DNA of 64,000 bases from Crotophaga sulcirostris. Lineage: Eukaryota > Chordata > Aves > Cuculiformes > Crotophagidae. Under the pieces are notes generated by a model. The model saw nothing but the letters and a program-made list of their open reading frames with translations, ran no database searches and had not been told where the DNA came from. Positions within the stretch are counted from its first letter, which is position 1, and every line of letters begins with the position of its first letter. The position numbers were made by a program, and so were the translations under genes. The stretch lies in NCBI GenBank assembly GCA_013397455.1, contig VYZB01000725.1, positions 224,546 through 288,545 on the forward strand. The letters run 5' to 3'. Positions 13,411 through 23,400 of the stretch are shown here, in pieces.

Positions 13411-13648
13411 ACAGTATCACAGTATTACAAGATTGGAAAGGACCTCTGAGATCATCGAGTCCAACCTATAACCCAGCACTAACACTAACACCAACACCAA
13501 CCTATCATCTAAACCATTGCACTAAGTGCCTCATCCAATCTAATATCAAACCTAAACTTTCCCTGACAAAGTTTGAGTCCATGTCCTCTTGTTCTGTCAC
13601 TGGTAACCTGAGAGAAGAGACCAACCCCTGCCTGACTACAACCTCCTA
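13411..13648 (-). mobile_element. CR1 LINE 3' end, inverted copy
   Basis: Read on the minus strand, this begins near 13648 with GGAGGTTGTAGTCAGGCAGG and runs through the C-terminal coding end to GCAATGGTTTAG. It continues through a GGTGTT/AGTGTT hexamer tract and the GACTCGATGATCTCAGAGG core, and stops after TACTGTGATACTGTG at 13411. It is therefore 5'-truncated with an intact 3' end. Compared with the neighbouring forward copy it lacks exactly 93 bp (31 codons, equivalent to 14443-14535). The gap is in frame and bounded by a shared AG(A/G) arginine codon. The ordinary CR1 form has the segment, so this copy carries a deletion. Confidence 0.95.
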
Positions 13649-13668
13649 TGTATAAGGATGCTGTATAA

Positions 13669-14565
13669 AGTGCTGTCCCCCAGGGATTGGTGCTGGGCCC
13701 AGTTCGGTTTAATATCTTTATTGATGATCTGGGTGAGGGGATCGAGTCCATCATTAGCAAGTTTGCAGATGACACTAAGCTGGGAGGAAGTGTTGATCTG
13801 TTAGAGGGCAGGAAGGCCCTACAGAGGGATCTGGACAGACTGGAGAGATGGGCTGGTTCTAATGGGATGATGTTTAATAAGTCCAAAGACCGGGTGCTAC
13901 ACTTTGGACACAATAACCCCATGCAAAGCTATAGACTGGAGACTGAGTGACTGGAGAGCAGTCAGGCAGAAAGGGACTTGGGGGTACTGGTTGACAGGAA
14001 ACTCAACATGAGCCAGCAGTGTGCCCAGGTGGCCAAGAAGGCCAATGGGATCCTGGCCTGCATCAGGAATAGTGTGGCCAGCAGGACCAGAGAAGTTATC
14101 ATCCCCTTATACTCGGCACTGGTCAGGCCACACCTTGAGTCCTGTGTGCAGTTCTGGGCCCCTCCGTTTGAGAAGGATGTCAAGATAGTGGAGTGTGTCC
14201 AGAGGAGAGCAATGAAGATGGTGAAGGGTTTGGAGCACAAGCCCTGTGAGGAGCAACTGAGGGAGCTGGGGCTGTTTAGCGTGGAGAAGAGGAGGCTCAA
14301 GGGAGACCTCATTGCTCTCTACAACTACCTAAAAGGAGGTTGTAGTCAGGCAGGGGTTGATCTCTTCTCCCAGGTGACCAGTTACAGAACAAGAGGACAT
14401 GGACTCAAGTTTCATCAGGGGAGGTTTAGGCTTGATATTAGGAAAAAATTCTTCCCTGCAAGGGTGATTGGCCATCGGAATGCGCTGCCTGGGGAGGTGG
14501 TGGAGTCACTGTCCTTGGAGGTGTCTAAGAGGAGACTGGATGAGGCACTTAGTGCCATGGTTTAG
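13669..14565 (+). pseudogene. CR1 reverse transcriptase C-terminal remnant (ORF2 fragment)
   Basis: This is the end of the CR1 ORF2 polyprotein. In a full element ORF2 makes an endonuclease and reverse transcriptase that copy the element RNA at nicked target DNA. The visible motifs are [18 protein letters not shown] and FADDTKLGG; the FADD box holds the paired catalytic aspartates. These are followed by the thumb-like region with [15 protein letters not shown], the [15 protein letters not shown] block and the C-terminal end EALSAMV. An in-frame TGA at 13948-13950 interrupts the frame where CR1 relatives normally have tryptophan (LETE-stop-LESS). Otherwise about 295 codons are open without a frameshift. 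With the upstream half missing and a stop present it cannot encode an active enzyme. The single lesion suggests a moderately young insertion. Confidence 0.95.
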
Positions 14566-14572
14566 ATGATGG

Positions 14573-14601
14573 GTTGGTGTTGGTGTTGGTGTTAGTGTTG
14601 G
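14573..14601 (+). repeat. GGTGTT hexamer tract in CR1 3' UTR
   Basis: Four to five GGTGTT/AGTGTT hexamers lie just after the CR1 stop codon. The inverted copy has the equivalent tract at about 13480-13503, and the 58-kb copy has only a short form. The tract is therefore an internal feature of this CR1 type that varies in length between copies. Confidence 0.85.
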
Positions 14602-14667
14602 GTTACAGGTTGTACTTGATGATCTCAAAGGTCCTTTGCAACCTTGTAATATTGTGATACTGTGATT

Positions 14668-16197
14668 TATCAGTCAGAAGAAGGTTGAGGATCTAGAACT
14701 TGTGAATTGCAGCTTGCCCAGCTGAAGTTGCACTGGGGACTTGTACTGAGGGGCTGAGTTGTATCTGTCTGAGTTGCTATTTGACAAGTTCGTGTGTTCT
14801 ACCCCATGGGATATTACCCCATGCTACAGCCACGGCCTGTGCTTCAGAAGCACCTCTTGTACACTTAGAAGGATGCTCCAGCTGCAGAATTTCAAGGGCA
14901 ATTTTGAATCACATTTGGACTTTAAGAGGTTCTAACAAAGTATAGGGCTATAACCAAATAGATTGGTGGATGCTTCAGTTCTGAGTATAAAGCCTTCTAT
15001 GTTATTTGATTCTCTATTTATGCTTTAATTCATTAGTGGTCTAATTATGCCGCACAAGCTAAAAATGCAGCTTTCTTGTTATTTATCTAAGGGATTCAGA
15101 TGCTTTTCAACTTCTCTGGTGGGGGTCTTATATATGGTGCAATAAAATAAATAAATACAAGCTAGAATAACAGCCATATTGAGCATTGCCAGAAAGGAAA
15201 CATCATCTCATGTTTATAGTTTCTATGCACAATTAAAGAAGCCAGAAGATGCAATTGGAACTGTATTCTGTACTGGAACCTTATGAAGATTTCTAGGGTG
15301 AAAAATAGTAGGTGTTACTCTGCAAAGGGATTTACTGAAAAATAGATAAATAAAAACCTAAATGACACTTCTGGATTCTGGTAATCATATACTCATTTTG
15401 CTACTTTTTAAAAAATTTTCCTTTTATCACTTTTCATAGGTAGAAGTAGTGGTAAACATATAATTTGCATCCATCTCAGCTGTACTAAGACAATTTACAA
15501 AAATATAATCTTGCCAATGACCTTATATCAGTTTGATGTGGGATGCATCTAAAAAGTCCTACCTCAACAGTGGTGTGGTGAAGTTTGGATGAAGATGCAA
15601 ATAAGGTTTGATACTTTCAGTCAGGTTTTCAGTCAAGGAGAGCTACTCACCTTTGTAAAAATCACCAAAGTTTATGAAAGTCTAGAAGAAACAATGGATG
15701 TCCTGAAATTCTTGTTTCTTAAGGGAATGTTCTGAACATTTAGTTTTCTGTTATGTCTCATTTTTCAGATTAGTTTTTTTTTTCCTACTGGCTTATCTGG
15801 ATTTCTCTCAAAGGCACTGGAACAATGCATCAAATGAGAAGGTGACAATAAAGACTCCTTGCAAAGGTCATATCAAGATAGAATATCACATAACAATACT
15901 GAGAATGGTTACCTTGGAGCAAAATCTGAGGATTATTTTTGGATAGTACTGATTGTAGATCATGAAGTTCAAGTCCCTTTTCAGTAGAGGCTCCTCTATC
16001 ACCTTTGAAAATCAGGCTTCCGAAAGAATTAAGTGTTTTCAAAAGCACTCATGAGACTTTGGAACAGAATTCACAAAGAGGCTTCTGCACAGTGACAAAG
16101 CTTCACAAAGCTTCTCACAGTCAAGTGAGACTTAAAACAATTCACAGTGCCCAGGGTTTCTCTACAATGCAGAAGGAGGATTCAACAGAGATGAGGT
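14668..16197. other. Non-coding DNA, no clear feature
   Basis: AT-rich sequence without a recognisable gene. CACCTTTGAAAATCAGGC at about 15999-16016 resembles the ends of old amniote repeats, but the match is too short to call. A small direct repeat (CAAAGCTTCA then CAAAGCTTCT) lies near 16098-16117. Confidence 0.5.
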
Positions 16198-16602
16198 TCA
16201 CGCAGAGTAACAGAGATGTCTTAAGGCTGCAAACACCAGGTGAGCAATCCTCACTGCAGGGAAAAAGCTGCCTCCACTCTCTGAACATCCGATCCCCAGG
16301 CTTTCTCTATCATAAAACAGAGGGTACAGCTGTCTTTTATAAATAGCTGTGGGAAGAACTCTTTCTTCATCTAATAGCTCAGCAGTTATAGCTTGCAAAA
16401 AAGTTTTAGGACACCTCTAATTCCTCTTCTGCCTGAGGTCCACATCTTTTACATAGAACAGAATAAGGCAGATCCAATTTCCACTTCTCTTGTTGAAAAT
16501 CTCTCCACTGTCCAGGGGACAACAGGGAAAGTGAGCGGTGTCAGTCTGTAACTTAGCGATCTTGTATTGCTTCATGAGATATGTACCCACGACTGCTTGC
16601 AA
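16198..16602 (-). other. Minus-strand open frame with one stop, unassigned
   Basis: One minus-strand frame is open from 16602 to 16198 apart from a single TAG near 16417, giving blocks of 61 and 66 codons. A further 72-codon frame follows at 16048-15830. The composition is mixed rather than low-complexity. A 113-codon plus-strand frame overlaps it, and I recognise no domain. It could be a decayed retroposed gene or old retroelement, or a chance opening. Confidence 0.12.
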
Positions 16603-17460
16603 TTATAGAAGTAGTGAACAACAGTCTTGATTAGGTAGTGAACTTGCTTGAAGTGGCATGAACTGAGGCACAAATATCACTGTCACCAATACCTGCCCTT
16701 TTCGGAGAAGGCATTCAGAACATGCCCAGAAAGCTGCAGTAACTGGTTATAGTTTATCTTGGATGTCACGGTTCAGCTTTTCCCTCCCAGTCCTCCCACA
16801 ACAAAAAAAGCCCATCCTGTAGCAGCATAAGGCTGCAGTTCCCATGTCTAAAACAGCTCGGGGCAGTCATTGCTTCCATATAAATAAATCTGCTGATTGG
16901 CACCATCACATCTTTGAGTGCCAGGAGCTCCCAGCTCTTGTTGAACTCTTAATAAACAGAAACTGTGTATAGGGAACTTGTGCCTTTTCAGAAGCAAATT
17001 AACAACCTCTGCCTCTATGATGGGAAATGGCCTCCATGTTCTCTGTATTCGCAGCTTCTGTGGAAGTTAAAATGCAGTGGGAGCTAGGAGCCAGGAGACA
17101 CTGTTTCTCAAAACATTTCACAAAATCAGCTGCAGTATGCCTGGGGGAAGCATAGGTGCTGAGAAGAATGTGATGATAGCCCCACTGTGCGCTGACCCCA
17201 GCTAGGAACTTTCAGGGGCAAGTTCTGTAGAGCAGACAACCTTCCCAGGTTTAGATGCAAATCCTCCTCCCAACATTATCCACCTAACTGCTGTCGATTT
17301 GACCATAGTTCAATCCATCCCAAGAGGCCCATGGTAAGTGGAATTGCTGCTCCAATCTACTGGATGTACCCTTAACTTGGTTTAGTAGCTCCACTCTACT
17401 TTTAAATGAAATGGGCCGGTTTCAATGCATTACTCTCCTTTTTAGGGGAACTGTCATCAA
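16603..17460. other. GC-richer non-coding block
   Basis: This block is visibly richer in G+C than its surroundings. On the minus strand, at about 17000-17215, a frame of about 70 codons without a start is open and overlaps another open frame. No splice pattern or domain supports a gene. The words AACTGAGGCACA near 16662 weakly recall the MIR core, but the rest does not follow. Confidence 0.4.
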
Positions 17461-20400
17461 GCTGCTAAAATGCTCCAGATTTCTAGTCTTCTTCTTCATA
17501 AGTTATATACAATCTCAATCCAGTAAACGCTTCCATCTCTGTCGCCATGCCTGTAGTTCACTTGCAATCGGTGTTTAAACTGTTGCATTTGGTGTGAGTT
17601 GAGTGACACTTGTGCCACTTGACACCAGATTTGCTACAGCTATGCAAAAGAAAAACAGGCTGTGCTCCTCCAACACAGCTCCTAAAAAAAGTCCTCACTG
17701 CAAAAGGTTTTACTGCTACTGCTGACACTTGCTGCTATCTGCTGAAACAAGAACATCTGAATGCTTGCTGCACTAGAAGCATCCTGCAATCTTCAGCAGA
17801 TCATTGCTGTAAGATAGAGTACCTCCAAGCTCAGACAAGAATTACAGACACAGCACCTTCGAAAATCTTTGGGATTTTTCCTAGTTTGTGTTGGTTCTTA
17901 GTCTTGCACAGCTGCACTGGAAAAATACTCCCAGTAATATTTCTTTTGAGAATGCACAAAAAGTGGTGCATGATTTTTTTTAAAAAGAAGTCTAAATATT
18001 TATCACTGATAATGAAAACCATTCAGCTGAAAAGTATAATATTCAGTATTTTTATCTGACTCAACATATGCATCACTGCTACTTTTTCACATACAAAAGA
18101 GGTTTTTAAAAGGTACATTTGGGAGAACTTTCACACCTCAAAGTTTATAGTCTAAGACAAGATATAATTTATGCTCTTTGCTACTTTAAACCTCTCAGTT
18201 GAGGAAGTTACAATGAGAAAAGCATTTGAAATGTCAGACAAAGAATATTAATATCGCAGGCACTCTAAAAAATATCAAACAGTCTTTTAATTAAAACTTG
18301 TTTCAAGTTTCTTGTCAAAATAAAAAGGTAGGCTGTGTCATAACTGTAATTCAGCAAATTCAAGCAGAGTTCTCAGGCCTGGAGGAAAAGAAGAGTTTGG
18401 TGTATCTGCTTTGGCCATTGATGTCTCTCATCTGATTGAGTTCTGGTCCCAACAGATGCTTGATAAGAAGAGCTCAGCTGCTACCCATTTTGACAAGTGC
18501 TGTAAGTCTTGGAAAAATCTTAAATTCAAAATTGGGGAAGGTACAACAGAAAGAATGGGAGACAGAGAGATTGCTTATCTTTTTCCCTTTCTCTGAACTA
18601 AAAAGAGTTCAAAAGACTTAATTTCTTAGAAGCTAGGCATGTTGATATACTTGACAACTGCATACAGAAGTGCAGTTTACCGCATCTATAAAGAGACCTA
18701 CCTGGGCAAAGCTATATTTCTGGAAGAAACCACTGCCATGTGGGTATTTCTTCCAGGGCAGAGAGGCAATTAGTTCTCTTTGCCCAGACTCATGTCAAAT
18801 ACATTAGCTTTGGGGATTTTAAACAAGTGTTTCAATCTAACGCTTTAGTTGGAAAGACAGAAATACAAAGGCCTTGCTCAGGAACACACCTGACAGATTT
18901 CACTCTTCCCTTCCCTTTGCCCATATTCCTAAGGTTTTTTTATTTTATTCCATACTGGTATTCTGTTTCTTAATCAGATATTTTCACCAAGAACTCAACT
19001 TGATTAAACTTTCCCTGAGAGTTTAATCTTATCATTATGGCCCTGTTTGCGCAGTTATGTTACCAACCTACAAATGAGCAAACTACACCAAATAGTAAAA
19101 ATATCTGACTGATTATTCCAAACATATAAATGTGACTTTCTTCATAGTTTGTTAAGATTTATAAAGGCTTGTTTAGTTCAAGATCCCTGTCATCTATCCA
19201 GTGATCAAATAACATTACAACACTATTACTAAACAGTGAGTTGCAGTCTCTAGAAAATATTAATTCAACAAGAGATTACAAGAAAAATCTAATTTCAAAA
19301 GATGTCACTTCTTTTTAACCAGTGTACCATGAAGTTTATATAGAATCTCTCCCCTTGTTTTTGTTTCTGCATATTCTACATGAAATCTATCACTAGAAGA
19401 CATTTGCATCAAGGAACTCATCAATTTATGTTCATAATTTTTAAGTTTTACATGATGGTGCATTTTCATCTTCTCATCTGAGCTTGTATCCCACAGCTGG
19501 AACTTGCAGGACACACTGAATACATTGGTCTAAAGATATTTGATTTCCATAGTTGTGTACAGCAATATTAAAACTGAAAATTTATGATTTGTCTTCAAGT
19601 TATTCACAAGAAGATTTAAATTTCCTCAACATATTCTACTGCGAAAACATTTGCTGGACATATGCAGTAGGTAATTCTTAAGCTATGTTTTATGTATATG
19701 AGCCTATTGCATCTTGAAAACTTGTTACCTGGCTTAACAAATTTTCTTATGGAAAATCTCTAACCAGTATTATTCAGCATTCATTCACAGCGCACTCTGT
19801 CTAGAGCAAATGGATATTACCCAGTCCCAGCTTAATGTTTTCCTGTTTGTCTTTTTAAGTTCTGACTGAATGCAGGAGAAATACCTCCCAGAACTTTTGC
19901 TAGATTCACACACAATTCTCTTGCTACAACTAGAGAGTGTAAGGAAAGCAGAAATCATATGGGTGTTATCCTCAATTGATATATTGTGAGCATTTAATCC
20001 AGTTGTAGAAATATAGCCTGGGACCAAGCCTTCAAGGAAGGAAGCACTCTCAGCTGTTATTAAATTAATGGACTCAAAGCCACTGTGTAATTACACAATT
20101 GAACAATTCTTTAAAGGCAAAAAAGGCATTTTCCTGCACCAGACGCGAACTTCAGGAGTGTTTTAAGGAATGTAATACAATATACAATAACAGAGGTCAT
20201 GATAGTTCTCCTCTAATTTATCCTAAACAGCAAGCTAAATTCCTTTTTATTTCAAAAAACAGGCATAAATAAGCCAAACAGATACACTTATAAACACAGC
20301 ATAATTTTGATGGCTCAACATGTCCTTTAGTGGGAAACCTTGGACATGAAAGCTTTTGACTCTAAAAAGAGGAAAAACTGTTATCCCAAGCTGAATCATT

Positions 20401-23400
20401 TGTGTGCATCTATTTTCAAAGTTATACTGCAAGAGGTTTTCCATACTCTCCAAAACTTGAGTGCAAACATCACAGCACCTTGTCTAAGGCATTCTTCAGA
20501 GAGCTTTAGAAAAAGACAAAACTTGCATTTTTACCCCAAGGCATTAATGTCTCTTTTTCTTTGTGCAAAAACATTTCCAAATCATTACTTTCATAGACTG
20601 TAAGACTTATCAGACTCTTCACTTAAGAGCTGGCTGTAGATCAAGCCCTGATATATCCAGTTCTGGTTTTAAGGAGCAGCTATAGCAAGAGAATTATTTG
20701 TCCCACTCTCCGTGTTATCATCGCCTCATCTTCTATTCCTTGTTGCAAAATTAAATTCCATGTGATTTCCATACAATATAGACAAGAAAATCCCTAAAGG
20801 AACTTTTTACTGATTAGACTTCTAAGAAATTCTTCTCAGTCATTATACCCATGAATAAAGACTTCCAAATTCAGGCCTACAGAAACCAATCCCAGAAAGT
20901 CTCGAACTATTAAAATATTTTCATTAATGCTTTTCCTTACTACATTTCCTTTTTGTTTTAAAATTCTTTTCAGATTTTATGAAACATTGAACTTCTTAAA
21001 TGTTTCTGAAATATTTAGAGATTATTTTGACACAGATTTTATATCAACATAAACTTAGATAAGGGTGGATTCGTTTAGATTTGTGCCACAATGACATGGC
21101 TTTACATATACCCATAAAATTCAAATCATACATCTTGGAGTTACTTAATCTACTCTGAGCAAACTAAGGCAGAGAAACTGGTTTTCAGAAAAATAATAAA
21201 TTTCAGTGGCAATTTATAGTCAGCGTTCTTTTCAGAGTCCTTAGCAATTCAGTATTTGATTTGCTAATGTTAGAAAGAAACACTTTCAGTAGCTCCTCCA
21301 GTATGAATTTTGAAAGGAGTCTCCAAATTTAATTTTACCAAACGGAGTTTAAGCAAATGCTTACCTTGTGGTAAAATATGAACGTGAAGTTGTACTGAAA
21401 TGCCCTACCAAATTTTCATAACAAAAATAGGGAGGTAACACCAGAAAAAAACCTAACTGAGCAAAAAAGCAAGCAAGTCAAACTATAAGAATATCAATTT
21501 GCAAAAAATCAAAGAATCAAAGAATAAATAGCCATCAGTTTACTCTTACTCTCTCATGACAAAATGTCATAGCTGCTTTTTATACAGTAACATACTATTT
21601 TTTTCTATGAGATTCCTATCTCATATATAGAAATAAAATGTATTTTCGATGCAATGAGTGTAATTCCTGCCTTATGTGCCATGTAGTCTTCAAAATTCAA
21701 AGAAATTATCTTTTTTGCATTTTTAGAAAGAGTTTTACCAATTGTCTCTACCTTACTAGTGCTCTTTTTTCAGTGTCTGCTTCAATTAACACAATTGTTT
21801 TATAAGCACATTCCTATAATCACATCTCACCATATAATCCAACAGACACCAGAAGAGTACAATGAATTTGAGGATTTAAAAATTATTTTCTAGATAATAT
21901 TTATGCTCAAGAACCTTGCTTTTTACGTATTTCAATACAGCTTAATTACTTCAGTTATTTTCAAGAAAACTAACTTAGCTCTCTGTATGTTTTCTTCTTT
22001 TTTGGTCGCCCTAGTTTAGCCTTTATTTCTTATTTCTTTTGTTGCTCTCTGTTTCTTACTGGTCCTCTTCCTTCTTTTTTTCTCTTTAGCACATTTCATT
22101 CTCCTGAATTTTTTTCTCCATCTCAGCTTTATTCACTGTCTCCTATTTCTGGTTCAACCTTGAAGTTTCAACAGTTGTCTTACTTTCATGATAGGGTTTG
22201 TGTCACAGACGTAGCATAATCTTAGTTGCATCCTTTTCATCCCTGTAACCTCCACTGTTTCTCTAAGCAGAAGGCTTTGAAAAAGAGCGCTGTATCCTCA
22301 TTAAAAGTCAGAGCTTTTAGCTACCATATTTAATTGGAGCTAACTAGTTGAATCCTTACAGAAATTCTGTACTGTATAGTAGGGATCATAGCCTTTCTTT
22401 TCCCAGCGTTATGTGAAAGCTGCATGAAGCAAAATATGGCAGCTACAAGCTCTTAAGACCTACTGCTCTACACCTCCTGTGATGAATGGGGTTTATCTTT
22501 TTGAAATTGAAGCTGAAAAAAACCCCGCTTTCTGGCAACTCATGGTGTTAGAATTGATTTTATGGTGGGCTATTTCACTTGAAGTACTGATTTTTGTGCT
22601 TTATTAGCCATCTTTTTGGTCATTTTCTATATTCACTTTAGACAGCAGGATTTTGATTATTTTCTAGCCTCTCTATTGTATATCAAGATAAATACTCAAT
22701 TACACTTAATAAACCAGGGAGCTTATCCCCCCCTCTTTCAGATCTATACTATCATTCACATTTAGTCTGATAATTCAGCTAATGCTTTATTTACTGCTAT
22801 AAACTAAGTATTGCTCAACTCAAGCTCAAGCAGTTTCCATCTAATGAATCTGGAGCTAGTATTTATTGTCCTAGACAGGTTTTAGGTATCTTCTGGCTAT
22901 CAAATCATTTGGTATTATTATTCATTCCGGTAAACACAACAAAGCACCCTTTATCAAAAATTGGAAGGTTAATTAAGAAATATGTATATTAGACGTATAT
23001 ATTAGCCAGATTGAGAACACTCATCGAAACAGTTGATTTATGCAATTGTGCTGGATTAGCAAAGCAGAACTAGGCTTCATCTTCATCAGACCTGAACCTG
23101 TGATTAGAAGTTAGCCTTTTCAGGTGCACCACAGGCTTTTTCCAACACTGATTCCTATTTGCAGTTTCTTGTCCCCAGAATGCCAGGGCCATTTCCCATA
23201 ACATACTCCAAAACTTACTACTTCTGGGTCTGGTTCCTAGTTTTAAGAACAGAACTCTCCTGCCTGCAAGCCTGCTAAATAATGGTAACATGTTGTCCAT
23301 GTTTTTCAATACTTGATAAAGCAAACAGATGATTCCAGGAAGACATCTAACTCAAAATTTGTTTTCTTGATCCTCAGCCTGTATTTTGTCTCATTTAGGT

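Larger units (their letters stand above)
13667..14667 (+). mobile_element. CR1 LINE, 5'-truncated forward copy
   Basis: About 1.0 kb of CR1 in plus orientation, from the GTCCCCCAGGGA block of the reverse transcriptase to the terminal GATACTGTGAT repeats. It contains the RT end, the C-terminal region, a stop at 14563-14565, a GGTGTT hexamer tract and the CR1 core GATGATCTCAAAGGTCC. The 5' part (endonuclease and most of the RT) is missing, which is the usual outcome of incomplete target-primed reverse transcription. Only an 18-bp spacer separates it from the inverted CR1 on its left. No target-site duplication is evident, as is normal for CR1. Confidence 0.97.

Noticed and set aside
13284..14312. 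Open frames antisense to CR1 (13284-13655 plus, 13509-13922 minus, 13962-14312 minus)
   Set aside because: They are shadows of the CR1 copies. The 13509-13922 frame merely reads from antisense of the forward copy into the sense strand of the inverted copy.
16764..17000. Possible retroviral LTR beginning TGTCACGG with AATAAA words
   Set aside because: No matching second LTR, no CA end with a target duplication, no primer-binding site or gag/pol similarity that I can see.
17610..18059. 149-codon plus-strand ORF
   Set aside because: No recognisable domain; the C-terminal third is a Lys/Ile/Phe-rich translation of AT-rich DNA, and a minus-strand frame overlaps it. The length is within chance for this window.
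21150..21200. Minus-strand MIR-like words (AACTAAGGCAGAGAAACTG)
   Set aside because: Similarity does not extend to either side of about 25 bp.
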